Source of the DNA: Microlunatus capsulatus
GTDB taxonomy: Bacteria > Actinomycetota > Actinomycetes > Propionibacteriales > Propionibacteriaceae
Assembly: GCF_017876495.1 (NCBI RefSeq)
Contig: NZ_JAGIOB010000001.1
Span: 248,001 to 312,000 of the forward strand
Length of the DNA stretch: 64,000 nt
Direction of reading: 5' to 3'
Of the stretch, positions 23,404-32,091 are shown one piece after another; position 1 is the first letter of the stretch, and each line of letters starts with the position of its first letter. The notes under the pieces are model-generated. The model did no database searches, was not told where the DNA came from, and was given only the letters and a program-made list of their open reading frames with translations. A program made the translations under genes and the position numbers.

Positions 23404-23970
23404 CTATTCCCGTCGACGGCCGCTCCCCCGTCCGCCCCGTCCGCCCCGTCCGCCCGGTCCGACCGGAGCGGCCGCCTCCGTCGGCGGGGTGGACGGCTGC
23501 CAGCCCTCCTCCTCGCGGAGGGCGCCCAGGAGGCGACGGCTGATCTCGCGCAGCTGCCGGACCTGGGCGCGGGTGAGGGAGCCGAGCACGTGACGGACCA
23601 CCCGGACGTGCCCCGGCGTCGCCTGCTCCAGCTTCTCGACCCCGGCCGCGGTGAGCATGGCCAGGGTGGACCGGCCGTCGGAGGGGTCCGGGGCGCGCTG
23701 CACCCATCCCCGCTTCTCCAGCCGCCCGACCGCCCGCGACAGCCGCGTCAGCGTGCTGTTCGCGTAGCCGGCGAGCACGCTCATCCGGAGGGTCCGCCCG
23801 GGGGCGTCGCCCAGGGCGAAGAGGACGCCGTACTCGAAGTGGGTCAGGTCGGCGTCGCGCCCCAGCTGCGCGTCGAGGGCGGGCGGCAGCCACTCCAGCA
23901 CGGTGGCCAGGGCCGCCCACGTCTGCAGCTCCTCGCCGCTGAGGCCCGGGGCGCCCTCGTCGTCCGCCAT
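23404..23970 (-). CDS. MarR-family transcriptional regulator
   Basis: The 188-residue protein has the MarR winged helix: HFEYGVLFALGDAPGRTLRMSVLA, then TLTRLSRAVGRLEKRGWVQRAPDPSDGRSTLAMLT, including the DGR wing. The last 20 residues are a low-complexity Gly/Arg tail. A minus-strand TAGCCT ends 6 nt before the ATG (leaderless start). It is divergent from an SDR, with a 9-bp dyad between them, and may be co-transcribed with the downstream reductase. Confidence 0.92.
   Translation of the reverse strand: MADDEGAPGLSGEELQTWAALATVLEWLPPALDAQLGRDADLTHFEYGVLFALGDAPGRTLRMSVLAGYANSTLTRLSRAVGRLEKRGWVQRAPDPSDGRSTLAMLTAAGVEKLEQATPGHVRVVRHVLGSLTRAQVRQLREISRRLLGALREEEGWQPSTPPTEAAAPVGPGGRGGRGGRGSGRRRE
23427..23453. 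repeat. 9-bp tandem repeat encoding the Gly/Arg tail of MarR
   Basis: CCCGTCCGC is repeated three times without interruption at 23427-23453, and continues imperfectly. On the minus strand it encodes GGR triplets at the C-terminus of the MarR protein. Copy number could vary without breaking the frame. Confidence 0.6.
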
Positions 23971-24025
23971 CCCCGCAGGCTACGCGACGTGCGGCCATGA
24001 CGACGACCGGGCTCACGTGACCGAG

Positions 24026-24052
24026 CAAGTGAAAGCGTTACCGTTTCACTTG
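24026..24052. promoter_or_regulatory. MarR operator CAAGTGAAA-N9-TTTCACTTG
   Basis: A perfect 9-bp inverted repeat with a 9-nt centre lies between the divergent MarR (start 23970) and SDR (start 24103). TTGACT overlaps its right end (24050-24055) and could be the -35 box of the SDR promoter, which would be blocked by MarR binding. Confidence 0.65.
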
Positions 24053-24102
24053 ACTGAGCAACCAACTTCGGCGGCTCGGCACGAGAAGGGGACGGGTGCG
24101 GG

Positions 24103-24894
24103 ATGGATCTGCGGCTGAGCGGTCAGCGGGCGTTCGTGAGCGGTTCGACGGGAGGTATCGGCTACGCGGTCGCCCGGGCGCTGCTCGGCGAGGGCGCCCG
24201 GGTCGTCGTCAACGGGCGGAGCGCCGAGCGGGTCGAGGACGCGGTGGACCGGCTGGGCACCGAGGTGCCGGGTGCCGTCGTGGAGGGGGCCGTCGCCGAC
24301 TTCGGCGACCCCGCCCAGGTGCAGGGCCTCCTCGACGGCCTCAACGAGCTCGACGTCGTCGTGAACAACGTCGGCCTGTTCGAGCGGGCGGCGTTCGCCG
24401 ACCTCGGCGACGACGACTGGCAGCGCTACTTCGACGTCAACGTGATGAGCGGCGTGCGGGTCTCCCGGCACGCGCTGCCCGGCATGCTGGCCCGCGGGCG
24501 GGGCCGGATCGTCTTCGTCGCCAGCGAGTCCGGGGTGGACGTCCCGGCCGAGATGCTCCACTACGGCGTCACCAAGGCGGCGGTGATCGCGCTCGGGAAC
24601 GGCCTGGCCAAGCTGACCCGGGGCACCGAGGTCACGGTGAACACGGTCCTGGGCGGGCCGACCTGGTCCGACGGCGTCGAGGACACCGTCCGCCGGATCG
24701 CGGCGGCCCAGGGGATGGGAGCCGACGACCTGAAGGCCGCGATCGTCGCCGAGAACCGGACCTCGCTGGTCCAGCGGTTCCTCGAGCCCGACGAGATCGC
24801 GCGCCTGGTGCTGTACCTGGCCAGCCCGCTGTCCTCGGCCACGAACGGGGCCGCGCTGCGCGCCGACGGCGGGGTGCTGACGACGACGACCTGA
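24103..24894 (+). CDS. SDR-family oxidoreductase, MarR-controlled
   Basis: This 263-residue SDR has SGSTGGIG at 13-20, NNVG at 88-91 in place of NNAG, Ser141 in ASES and the YxxxK pair Tyr154/Lys158 (YGVTK). The end SATNGAALRADGG is normal for FabG-like SDRs. It is the likely MarR target, an inducible reductase of unknown substrate. A purine-rich GAGAAGGGG lies upstream of the ATG. Confidence 0.9.
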   Translation: MDLRLSGQRAFVSGSTGGIGYAVARALLGEGARVVVNGRSAERVEDAVDRLGTEVPGAVVEGAVADFGDPAQVQGLLDGLNELDVVVNNVGLFERAAFADLGDDDWQRYFDVNVMSGVRVSRHALPGMLARGRGRIVFVASESGVDVPAEMLHYGVTKAAVIALGNGLAKLTRGTEVTVNTVLGGPTWSDGVEDTVRRIAAAQGMGADDLKAAIVAENRTSLVQRFLEPDEIARLVLYLASPLSSATNGAALRADGGVLTTTT

Positions 24895-24972
24895 GCCGGC
24901 GGCCGCCCCGGTGGCCGCCGTCCGCGCACGCCCGCACCCTCCCCGGACCGGCTGGCCGCAGGGCAGCGCCGC

Positions 24973-24978
24973 TACCGT
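24973..24978 (+). promoter_or_regulatory. -10 box TACCGT of a leaderless promoter
   Basis: TACCGT ends 7 nt before the GTG at 24986, which identifies the probable start of the beta-lactamase-fold gene. Confidence 0.45.
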
Positions 24979-24985
24979 TTCGGAG

Positions 24986-25957
24986 GTGGCGGAACAGGAC
25001 GAGGGGCCGGCGTGGTCGGGGACGGCGCTGGTGGTGCGCGGGTCCGAGGTGCTCGAGGAGCGCGCCCTCGGGCGGACCGCCGGGGCGGACAGCCCAGCGT
25101 GCGGCCCGGGGTCGGTCTTCCAAGCCTGCTCGATCAGCAAGCTGGTCGTCTCGGCCGTCGTCCTGGCGCTGGTCGAGGCCGGTGACCTGGACCTGGAGCG
25201 GCCGGTCACCACCTGGCTCGACGACCTGCCGGCCAGATGGTCGGGCATCACGCTGCACCACCTGCTGAGCAGCACCTCCGGCCTCGGGCACTGGGGCGAC
25301 GTGCCCGGCCTGCCGCGGCTTCTGACGGCGCCGCCGCCCCTCGACGAGCTCCTGGCCCTCATCGCCGCGGCTCCCCCGGTCACCCCGCCCGGCGCCGCCT
25401 GGCGCTACAGCGGACCCGGTTTCCTCACCGCGACGCGGGTCGTCGACGCCGTGACGGGCCAGCCGTGGGCGACCACCGCCGAGATCCTGGTCCTCGCGCC
25501 GGCGGGGATGACGGCCACCCGTTCCGGCGCGGCGCCGGCGGGCCCGGACCTCGCCGTCGGCCACGACCACGGCCGGCTCCGACCCCTGCACCCCGGCTTC
25601 GCCGCCATCACCGGCTCCGGCGACCTCTGGACGACCGCGGGTGACCTCGTCCGCCTCAACCAGGCGCTGCGGGCCGGCGCGGTCGTGTCCACCCGGTCCG
25701 CCGCGCTGCTCTGGACCCAGCACGCAGCCCTCCCCGCGGGCGAGCCCGGCGGCGGGCCGATGACGCTGACCGGGTACGGCTACGGCACCTTCCTCGGCCA
25801 CGTCCGCGGCCACCGCGCGCGGGTCAACCCCGGCGACATGCCGGGGTACGAGACGCTGCTGGCCCACCTGCCCGACCAGGACCTCGACCTCGCGGTGCTC
25901 TGCAACGAGGAGCCGCCCAGCCGGGACCGGGCGCTGGCCGGGCTCCGGCTGCCCTAG
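24986..25957 (+). CDS. Serine hydrolase of the class C beta-lactamase/PBP fold
   Basis: The product (323 residues) carries the SxxK motif SISK (Ser49/Lys52) and the HLLSSTSGL segment that follows it in this family. YSGPGF stands at the YxN position, with Gly instead of Asn. Towards the end VNPGDMPGYETLL takes the place of the HxG/KTG box. No signal peptide is evident, so it is likely a cytoplasmic esterase or peptidase of the EstB type and not a secreted beta-lactamase. The GTG is chosen by the leaderless -10 box. Confidence 0.8.
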   Translation: MAEQDEGPAWSGTALVVRGSEVLEERALGRTAGADSPACGPGSVFQACSISKLVVSAVVLALVEAGDLDLERPVTTWLDDLPARWSGITLHHLLSSTSGLGHWGDVPGLPRLLTAPPPLDELLALIAAAPPVTPPGAAWRYSGPGFLTATRVVDAVTGQPWATTAEILVLAPAGMTATRSGAAPAGPDLAVGHDHGRLRPLHPGFAAITGSGDLWTTAGDLVRLNQALRAGAVVSTRSAALLWTQHAALPAGEPGGGPMTLTGYGYGTFLGHVRGHRARVNPGDMPGYETLLAHLPDQDLDLAVLCNEEPPSRDRALAGLRLP

Positions 25958-25972
25958 TCGGGAGCGCGCCCG

Positions 25973-26968
25973 TCAGGCGGCGAACCAGTCCAGCGTCGCC
26001 CCGTGCTGGTGGGTGCGGCCCACCGCCCGCCCGTCGACGCCGAGCACGAACGTGGTGGCGCCGTCGTCGCCCGCGGGCGCGGTGGCGGTGACCTCGGGCA
26101 GCACCTGCGATCCCTCGTTGCTGACCCAGCGGCAGCGGCCGGCGGCGACGAGCGCCGTCATCATCGCGGTGAAGGCCCGGCGGTCCTCCGTCGTCAGGTA
26201 GGCGATGACGGCGCTGTGGAACACCACCACACGGCCGTGCCGGGACGCCTCCGCCACCAGCGGCGGCAGCTCGTCGAGCAGGTCACCGGTCCGGATCAGC
26301 GGCGGGTCCTGCCGGGCGATGGCGACGGCGTCGGCCAGCCGACGTCGTCGCTCGTCCTGCTCGGGCCAGACCAGGGTGGTCAGCCAGGCCATGGCGTCGT
26401 CGTCGGTCACGTCGAGCGGGTTCAGGTCGACCCCGCCCCGCCAGGCCACCGCCAGCGGCGCCGTCGGGAGGGGAACCGGCCCGGCCACCGCGCAGGCCAG
26501 GGTGGGGCCGCCGCTGCCGCCCAACCCGCCGGCCGGCGCCCAGGCGTAGTCGTAGCGGTCGGGGTAGAGGCACAGGCCGGCGCTGGCCCCGACCTCCAGG
26601 AGCGCGAGCGGCCCGTCCTCGCCCAGGTGGGTGAAGGCCGGCACGAGGGTGGCCAGCCGCCCGACCTCGTTGGTCTGGGTGGCGCGGCGCAGGACCGTGC
26701 GACGGATGCTGCCGTCGTCCCCGAGGAGCGCCTGGCGGAGACCCCGGTAGGGGCCCGGTGCGGGGACGCCGTGCCAGCGCGCGGCCGCGAAGACGAGGTT
26801 CGGCTGCTGCTTGGCCACCGGCAGCGTGCCGATCCACTCCAGCACCGGCGGGTCCCCGGCGACGCCGTCCGCCCACCGCTGGAAGCAGGGCGAGCTGCCC
26901 GCCGCCCACCCGGCGAAGTCGCGGTAGCGGTCCGCCAACCCGCTGCTGAGGTCGATCACCCGCCCCAT
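25973..26968 (-). CDS. DUF2332 family protein
   Basis: A 331-residue protein that matches the DUF2332 pattern: an N-terminal FAGWAAGSSPCFQRWADGVAGD, then the LALLEVGASAGLCLYPDRYDY block, RGGVDLNPLDV, and FHSAVIAYL near residue 255. LEVGASAGL resembles motif I of SAM-dependent methyltransferases, but no activity is established for the family. It is convergent with the hydrolase at 24986, with only 15 bp between the stops. Confidence 0.85.
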   Translation of the reverse strand: MGRVIDLSSGLADRYRDFAGWAAGSSPCFQRWADGVAGDPPVLEWIGTLPVAKQQPNLVFAAARWHGVPAPGPYRGLRQALLGDDGSIRRTVLRRATQTNEVGRLATLVPAFTHLGEDGPLALLEVGASAGLCLYPDRYDYAWAPAGGLGGSGGPTLACAVAGPVPLPTAPLAVAWRGGVDLNPLDVTDDDAMAWLTTLVWPEQDERRRRLADAVAIARQDPPLIRTGDLLDELPPLVAEASRHGRVVVFHSAVIAYLTTEDRRAFTAMMTALVAAGRCRWVSNEGSQVLPEVTATAPAGDDGATTFVLGVDGRAVGRTHQHGATLDWFAA

Positions 26969-27022
26969 GATGGCGGCGGTCCGCCGGCGCCCGTGCGCCG
27001 AGGGCCGGTGCCACGGGGGCCG

Positions 27023-27718
27023 CTACCGGTGACGTCGGAGCACGACGGCGACCACCGGGACCCACAGGTAGCTGGGCCAGAACGCGACCCGCTCCCGCAC
27101 ACCGCCCAGCTCGGGGCTGGAGGCGGTGGCCAGGAAGGCGACCGCACCCACCGCGGAGAGGAGGCCGGCGGCAGCCGTCAGGACCGCCGTCCTCGGCGCG
27201 ATCGACCGGAGTGCCCCACCCAGCAGCAGCAGCGCGACGGGCGAGGCCAGCAGGCCGGGCAGGGCGACCAGGGCGTGCAGGGTGAGGTCGCGGTCCAGGG
27301 GCACCAAACCGGTCGCCGCGCTGCTCAGGCCGACCACGACCCAGGCGACGGTCGCCGCCCGGGCCGAGCGGCGTCGCGGGAGGGACCGGTGCAGCAGGAC
27401 GGCGCCCAGCGCCAGCAGGGCGCCGAAGAGCACCAGGCTCCCGTTCAGCAGCAGGTGCCGGGGCGAGCACACGGCGACGGCCCCGTACGGGTACCCGACG
27501 CTGGTGCAGGTGGTGGCTCCGAGGTCGCTGATCGTCTGGTCGGCCAGGCTGTAGGGAGCGGTGGAGCCGGCGGCCGTGACCAGCTCGGCGACCACGTACA
27601 GCGGCTGGACCAGCCACGCCACCGTGCCCGCCGCGAGGACCCACCGGCCGACCGGCCGGGCCGCCCCGCGAGCAGGAGGCGGCCCGGCCGCAGGTCGTCG
27701 GCTGCTCGTCGGTGCCAT
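27023..27718 (-). CDS. DUF998-type polytopic membrane protein
   Basis: The product has 231 residues and about six hydrophobic helices (starting at about residue 30). The pattern WLVQPLYVVAELV, YSLADQTISDLGATTC and RHLLLNGSLVLFGALL, followed by short helices with GLVPLD, is that of the DUF998 group. Function is unknown. The ATG at 27718 is preferred because the six upstream codons have no start support. Small membrane gene in a run of minus-strand single genes. Confidence 0.75.
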   Translation of the reverse strand: MAPTSSRRPAAGPPPARGAARPVGRWVLAAGTVAWLVQPLYVVAELVTAAGSTAPYSLADQTISDLGATTCTSVGYPYGAVAVCSPRHLLLNGSLVLFGALLALGAVLLHRSLPRRRSARAATVAWVVVGLSSAATGLVPLDRDLTLHALVALPGLLASPVALLLLGGALRSIAPRTAVLTAAAGLLSAVGAVAFLATASSPELGGVRERVAFWPSYLWVPVVAVVLRRHR

Positions 27719-27763
27719 GGTCCGTTCTACCGGCACCCCGAGCCACCCGGCCAGCGGGTCCGC

Positions 27764-28705
27764 TCAGCCAGCCAGGACGACGACCTTCCCCGGGACCCGG
27801 CCGGCGGCGGCCTCGGCGTGCAGCGCCGGCAGCTCCTCGAGCGGGATGCGGCGGGTGACCTCCACCGTCAGGGACCCGGCGTCGACGAGGGCCACCAGCG
27901 CGGCGAGCCGGTCCCGGTGGGGACGGACGAACACGGTGGCCGCGCGGACGCCGCGCGTCTCGTCGGACGGCGTGGCCATGAACGCCGTCGTGCTGACGAC
28001 GGCGCCGCCGTCGCGGACCAGGGCCACGAGGGCGGCGAGCTCCTCGGGCTCGACCGGGGCCAGGTTCAGCAGGACGTCGACCGGCTGGTCCACGGCGTCG
28101 AACAGGCTCGTGGCGGTGTGGTCGACGACCTCGTCGGCCCCGGCGGCGCGGACCGCGTCGATGCTGCGGGGGCTGGCAGTCGCGACGACGTGCACGCCGG
28201 CGCGCCGGGCCAGGGCGACGGCGTACTTGCCGACCACGCCGCCGGCGCCGTTGACGAGCACCCGCTGGCCGGCTTGCAGGGCCCCGTCGTCGAAGAGCGC
28301 CTGCCACGCGGTCAGCGCCACCGACGGCAGGGCCGCCGCGTCCGCCAGCGGGATGGTCGTGGGGGCGGCGACCAGCGCCTCCGCCGGCGCGACGACGAGC
28401 TCGGCGGCGCCGCCGTCGCGCTCCATGGGCAGGAACCCGATGACCGCGTCGCCGACGTGCAGGCCGGACTCCTCCCCGACGTCGTCGCCGAGCAGCTCGA
28501 CCGTGCCGGAGACGTCGTAACCGGGCACGTGCGGCAGCACGACCGGGATGGGCAGGAAGCCGGCGCGCATGCCGTTGTCGGCGGCGTTGAACGCCGAGGC
28601 CGCCACCCGGACCCGCACCTGGCCGGCGGCCGGCCGGGGCGGCTCGACGTCCTCCTGCCGCAGGACCTCGGGACCGCCGAACGCGTGGAAACGCACTGCC
28701 TTCAT
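27764..28705 (-). CDS. NADP-dependent quinone oxidoreductase-like (zinc-free MDR) protein
   Basis: The 313-residue protein is a medium-chain dehydrogenase/reductase of the quinone reductase type: MKAVRFHAFGGPEVL start, HVPGYDVSGTVE, GDAVIGFLP, LPSVALTAWQALFD, and the nucleotide motif VLVNGAGGVVGKYAVALARRAG. The four-cysteine structural zinc loop is missing, as usual in this subgroup. It probably reduces quinones or enones with NADPH. It is followed upstream by an XRE/MLTR regulator in the same orientation, a possible regulator. Confidence 0.9.
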   Translation of the reverse strand: MKAVRFHAFGGPEVLRQEDVEPPRPAAGQVRVRVAASAFNAADNGMRAGFLPIPVVLPHVPGYDVSGTVELLGDDVGEESGLHVGDAVIGFLPMERDGGAAELVVAPAEALVAAPTTIPLADAAALPSVALTAWQALFDDGALQAGQRVLVNGAGGVVGKYAVALARRAGVHVVATASPRSIDAVRAAGADEVVDHTATSLFDAVDQPVDVLLNLAPVEPEELAALVALVRDGGAVVSTTAFMATPSDETRGVRAATVFVRPHRDRLAALVALVDAGSLTVEVTRRIPLEELPALHAEAAAGRVPGKVVVLAG

Positions 28706-28789
28706 GGAACTCGCTCTCGTGGGGGTGTCGTCGTGGTCCGCCGGACCGTCGTCGGGCCGTCCCACCCACCGTGGCAGGTCGCGAGCCGC

Positions 28790-29641
28790 TCAGCCTGGGC
28801 CAGACCGGCCCACCCTGACGACCGCCGGCCCGCCCGCCGCCCCGACCAGCTCGGCGAGCCGCGCGGCGTCGGCCGAGCCCGGGGCGGCGGTGAGCATGAC
28901 GGCCGCGAGGTCGTCGCCGGGGAGGGCGATCATGTTCCCGACGACGGTGACGGCGCCCTCGGGGCGGCTGATGGTCGCGGCGCTCTCGTAGACCCCCACC
29001 GCCCGCGGCGAGCGCCAGGAGGTGTCGAACCGGCGGCTGCGGGTCCGCAGCTCGTCGACCAGGGCGGCGAGGGACGTGTCGGCGGGATAGCGCAGCACCG
29101 AGCTCTTCAGGCTGCCCACCAGCACCGACTCGTGGTCGGCGGCGTCCGCCGGGGACTGGCGGAACGCCTCGAACGGGTCGCAGAACGTGCGGTACGCGAT
29201 GTTCCACTCCCACCGGTGACCAGTCAGTGTCCAGTGCTCCAGCGCGGTGAAGGCGCTGTTCACCGCGACGAGGTCGAGCCCCGCGTCGGTCACGATCATC
29301 GGGGTGCCGGGGAAGCGCTCCAGCAGCCGCGTGGCGCCCGGCCCCAGCTCGTGCGGCACCTGCCCGTCCGCAGCGGCGTACCCGGCGAGCGCGCTGAGCT
29401 GCTCGTACTCGGCGCGGCCGGCCCGCAGCGCCCGGGCGAGAGCCCGGACGACGGCGGCCGACGGGTGGCTGCGGCCCTGCTCCAGCCGGCGGACGTAGTC
29501 GGCCGACAGGCCGGCGAGCTCGCCGAGCTCCTCCCGCCGCAGACCGCGCACCCGCCGCCGGCCGCCGGGCAGCCCGACGTCAGCCGGGTCCGTCGCCTCC
29601 CGCAGCTGGCGCACCGCGACGCCGAACTCCTGACGCTCCAC
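28790..29641 (-). CDS. XRE-family regulator with MLTR domain
   Basis: The protein (283 residues) has the MmyB-like HTH RRRVRGLRREELGELAGLS then YVRRLEQG (about 25-60) and an MLTR domain with LDLVAVNSAFTALE, PFEAFRQSPADAADHESVL and the final MLTAAPGSADAARLAEL. It is the second intact regulator of this class here; a third is only a remnant at 21074. A minus-strand CACACT lies 6 nt before the GTG, consistent with a leaderless start. The oxidoreductase gene just downstream is the likely target. Confidence 0.9.
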   Translation of the reverse strand: MERQEFGVAVRQLREATDPADVGLPGGRRRVRGLRREELGELAGLSADYVRRLEQGRSHPSAAVVRALARALRAGRAEYEQLSALAGYAAADGQVPHELGPGATRLLERFPGTPMIVTDAGLDLVAVNSAFTALEHWTLTGHRWEWNIAYRTFCDPFEAFRQSPADAADHESVLVGSLKSSVLRYPADTSLAALVDELRTRSRRFDTSWRSPRAVGVYESAATISRPEGAVTVVGNMIALPGDDLAAVMLTAAPGSADAARLAELVGAAGGPAVVRVGRSGPG

Positions 29642-29716
29642 AGCGCCAGTGTGCCGAAGCCGGGACCGGTGCGCCGCGAGACGGCCCCGCGGCGGACGAC
29701 GTGCTGAGGTGGGACC

Positions 29717-30289
29717 GTGCCGACGAGCGAGCTGTGCGCCACCCACGACCACCGGGCCGACCGCCGACCCTTCCAGAACCTCTGCGAGGTCGACGACGGC
29801 GACCTCGACGCGGTGCTGGCCTCCTTGGCCGAGGGCTCGCGACGACGGTTCGGCCCGCACTACCTCCCCCTGCGCCGGGCCACCGAGGCCCGCGCCCGCG
29901 AGCTCTTCGTGCGGGCCGGCGGTCGGCCCGTGCGGCGGCACCCGCACTACTTCGTCCTGGGCGAGAGCGCGTGGTTCGCGGGCCTGCACGACGAGCCGCG
30001 CGCGGTGACGGTCCCGCTGGCCGAGCTGCCGCCCGCGGTCACGAGCTTCACCTGGACCGACAGCATCACCGCCCTCGGCCTCGGCACCCACCTCGGCGTC
30101 GCCCAGCCCGCCGATCCCCGCGAGCGCGGCCTGTACCGCCTGGACCAGCTCGACCCGACGGCCACGACGGGGACCGGGCGGGCGGAGGGCGGCGACGACT
30201 ACGAGGGCTACCAGTGGCGGCTCCTCGACCACTACGTCGAGATCCAGCTGTGGTCGGACGAGCCGGTCCGGGAGCACCTGGCCCGCTGA
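29717..30289 (+). CDS. Conserved hypothetical protein
   Basis: A 190-residue protein of unknown family. It is soluble, rich in Arg, His and Asp, and has no signal peptide or membrane segment. Notable segments are ELCATHDHRADRRPFQNL near the start and RRHPHYFVLGESAWFAGLHDEP in the middle; five histidines are concentrated in the N-terminal half. A GAGGTGGG ribosome binding site precedes the GTG. It is divergent from the XRE regulator at 28790 and could be under its control, but this is a guess. Confidence 0.6.
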   Translation: MPTSELCATHDHRADRRPFQNLCEVDDGDLDAVLASLAEGSRRRFGPHYLPLRRATEARARELFVRAGGRPVRRHPHYFVLGESAWFAGLHDEPRAVTVPLAELPPAVTSFTWTDSITALGLGTHLGVAQPADPRERGLYRLDQLDPTATTGTGRAEGGDDYEGYQWRLLDHYVEIQLWSDEPVREHLAR

Positions 30290-30328
30290 CCCCGGTCCGG
30301 CGACGCCCGCCTCGCCCGCACCGGCGCC

Positions 30329-30703
30329 TCAGAAGTACGGGCGCGTGGTGAGCTCGAGGAAGTGCCCGGCGGGGTCCCGGAAGTAGACGCCGCGGCCGCC
30401 GTGCTCGGTCTTGGTCTCCCCCGGCCGGGTCATCCGGGGGTCGGCCCAGTACGGCACGTCGTGGTCGACCAGCCAGCCGAGGGCGCGGACGAAGTGCGCG
30501 TCGTCGACGAGGAAGGCGTAGTGCTGGGGCTGGATGTCGACCGGCGGCGCGGCGAACTGCAGCATGACGCCGGCGGCCAGGCTGATGTTGGTGAAGGGAC
30601 CCCAGCTCGGGGCCGGTGCAGCGTCGAGCAGGACGGTGTAGAACTGCGCGGACGCCGCCCCGTCGAGCGAGGCGATGATGGTGTGGTTGAAGGCTGCGGG
30701 CAT
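30329..30703 (-). CDS. VOC-family protein
   Basis: The product (124 residues) reads as a single glyoxalase domain: NHTIIASLDGAASAQFYTVLL at the start, VMLQFAAPPVDIQPQHYAFLVDD in the middle and GGRGVYFRDPAGHFLELTTRPY at the end, with the usual His and Glu metal ligand positions (NHT and LELTT). AGGAGA lies 11 nt upstream of the ATG. It is convergent with the gene at 29717. Confidence 0.85.
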   Translation of the reverse strand: MPAAFNHTIIASLDGAASAQFYTVLLDAAPAPSWGPFTNISLAAGVMLQFAAPPVDIQPQHYAFLVDDAHFVRALGWLVDHDVPYWADPRMTRPGETKTEHGGRGVYFRDPAGHFLELTTRPYF

Positions 30704-30862
30704 GGTCGGTGGGTCTCCTGGACGGTCGTGGTGGATGAGGTCACGAGCGGTCAGGAGGGCCGCGCACCCGTCGGCGGCTCAGAGCAGCGCCGGATCACCC
30801 GTCCGTGCGTGGCCAGGGGCCGATCCGGTCATCATGGGTGGACGCTACCGCGGCGGGGATGC

Positions 30863-31297
30863 TCAGTCGAGGCAGAACTCGTTGCCCTCGACGTCCTGCA
30901 TGACCAGGCACGCCTCGTCCTCGCCGTCGGCCGGCAGCAGGTGGAGGCGGTGCCCGCCGAGGGCCTCCAGCCGGGCGGCCTCGGCCTCGAGGGCCGCGAC
31001 CCGCTCCTCGCCGGTCAGGCCCGTCGCGACCCGGACGTCCAGGTGCACCCGGTTCTTCACCGTCTTGCCCTCGGGCACCCGCTGGAAGTAGAGCCGCGGG
31101 CCGACGCCGTCCGGGTCCTGGGCGACGGCAGCCGCCCCCTGGCGCTCGACGGGCAGCGAGGCCTCGACGGCGTCCCACGAGGCGAACCCGTCCGGGACGG
31201 GCGGGTCGACGTAGCCGAGCACGGCCTTCCAGAAGTCGGCGACGGCTCGGGGGTCGTGGCAGTCGACGGTCACCTGCACCTGGCGCACACGGCTCAT
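30863..31297 (-). CDS. VOC-family protein (glyoxalase-like domain)
   Basis: The 144-residue product belongs to the glyoxalase_6-like subgroup: VQVTVDCHDPRAVADFWKAVLGY, PRLYFQRVPEGKTVKNRVHLDV and CLVMQDVEGNEFCLD are characteristic. The start is firmly set by a leaderless promoter (TACGGT at 31309-31304, six nucleotides from ATG). Function unknown. Confidence 0.88.
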   Translation of the reverse strand: MSRVRQVQVTVDCHDPRAVADFWKAVLGYVDPPVPDGFASWDAVEASLPVERQGAAAVAQDPDGVGPRLYFQRVPEGKTVKNRVHLDVRVATGLTGEERVAALEAEAARLEALGGHRLHLLPADGEDEACLVMQDVEGNEFCLD

Positions 31298-31303
31298 GGG
31301 CCC

Positions 31304-31309
31304 ACCGTA
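31304..31309 (-). promoter_or_regulatory. -10 box TACGGT of a leaderless promoter
   Basis: On the minus strand TACGGT ends 6 nt before the ATG of the VOC gene (31297); no ribosome binding site is present. Confidence 0.5.
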
Positions 31310-31407
31310 GGACCGGAGTGACCCGGCACCCCGCGGCCGGTCAGGTCGTCGTCAGCGGTCCAGGGCTCGCAGCCGGTCGCTCCAGCTCACGCGACCCGGA
31401 CGGGCGG

Positions 31408-31980
31408 TCAGGGGCCGGCCTGCAGCACGCGATCCGCCAGCTCCCCGATCCGGTCGAAGACCTCCAGCTGACGCAGGACCGAGCGACGCCACTGGCCGAC
31501 CTCCTGCAGCCCGTGACCGGCGTCGGGGACCTCGACGACGCCGGGGCCGACGGCCGCCGGCAGCCGCCAGTGCGCGTCCGCCGTGCCGCCGACCAGCAGG
31601 GTGTCCACCCGGGCCTCGGCCGCGCTCGTGGCGACCGCCGCGTCCTGGAGCAACGGCGTCAGCCAGACCCCGGGCAGCCCGTGCTCGACCGCCCAGGGCA
31701 GGGCCAGGGTGCCCAACGACTTGGCCACGACCAGCACGGGCCGCCCCGGCTGGGCGCGGGCGAGGGCCGCCTCCGCGCACCGTCGCACCTCCCGCGCGGC
31801 TCCGGCCTCCTCGAGCCGGGCCTCGTCCCAGGAGACGCCGAGCACGGACCAGCCCGTCTCGGTCAGCAGCGAGGCGGGCCAGTGCAGCAGCGGTGTCGCG
31901 ATGCCCGCCTGCCGACCCGGGAGCAGGAGCGCGGTGCCGAGCGGCTCCTCGGGCTGGGCGAACCAGGGCGTCACGGTCAC
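31408..31980 (-). CDS. Alpha/beta hydrolase
   Basis: The protein has about 190 residues with the alpha/beta hydrolase order: ALLLPGRQAGIATPLLHWPA near the N-terminus, the nucleophile strand VLVVAKSLGTLAL (Ser in AKSLG, replacing GxSxG), the acid strand DTLLVGGTADAHW and the catalytic histidine in VPDAGHGLQ. GTG 31980 is chosen because a TTCGAT element lies 6 nt upstream on the minus strand; a GTG at 32022 is possible. Substrate unknown. It is divergent from the GNAT gene. Confidence 0.7.
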   Translation of the reverse strand: MTVTPWFAQPEEPLGTALLLPGRQAGIATPLLHWPASLLTETGWSVLGVSWDEARLEEAGAAREVRRCAEAALARAQPGRPVLVVAKSLGTLALPWAVEHGLPGVWLTPLLQDAAVATSAAEARVDTLLVGGTADAHWRLPAAVGPGVVEVPDAGHGLQEVGQWRRSVLRQLEVFDRIGELADRVLQAGP

Positions 31981-32052
31981 GACGTCATCGAAGCACCAGG
32001 TCGGCGGCGTCTCCGGCGGCACAACCCGCTCGCGTCGGACCCGCCCCGCCTC

Positions 32053-32058
32053 TACGCT
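32053..32058 (+). promoter_or_regulatory. -10 box TACGCT upstream of the GNAT gene
   Basis: TACGCT lies 33 nt upstream of the ATG at 32092 and would give a short leader that carries the CAGAGGAAC ribosome binding site. Confidence 0.35.
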
Positions 32059-32091
32059 CGGGCGCCGCTGTCCCCTGCTCAGAGGAACCTC

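Noticed and set aside
24986-25957. Interpretation as an antibiotic-resistance beta-lactamase
   Set aside because: No signal peptide, the YxN motif is YSG and no KTG box; the protein fits the broad esterase/peptidase group of the fold.
26003-29707. Very long plus-strand open frame opposite DUF2332, DUF998, quinone oxidoreductase and XRE genes
   Set aside because: It is antisense to four well-supported genes and its translation is low-complexity Arg/Gly/Ala/Gln/Asp-rich sequence.
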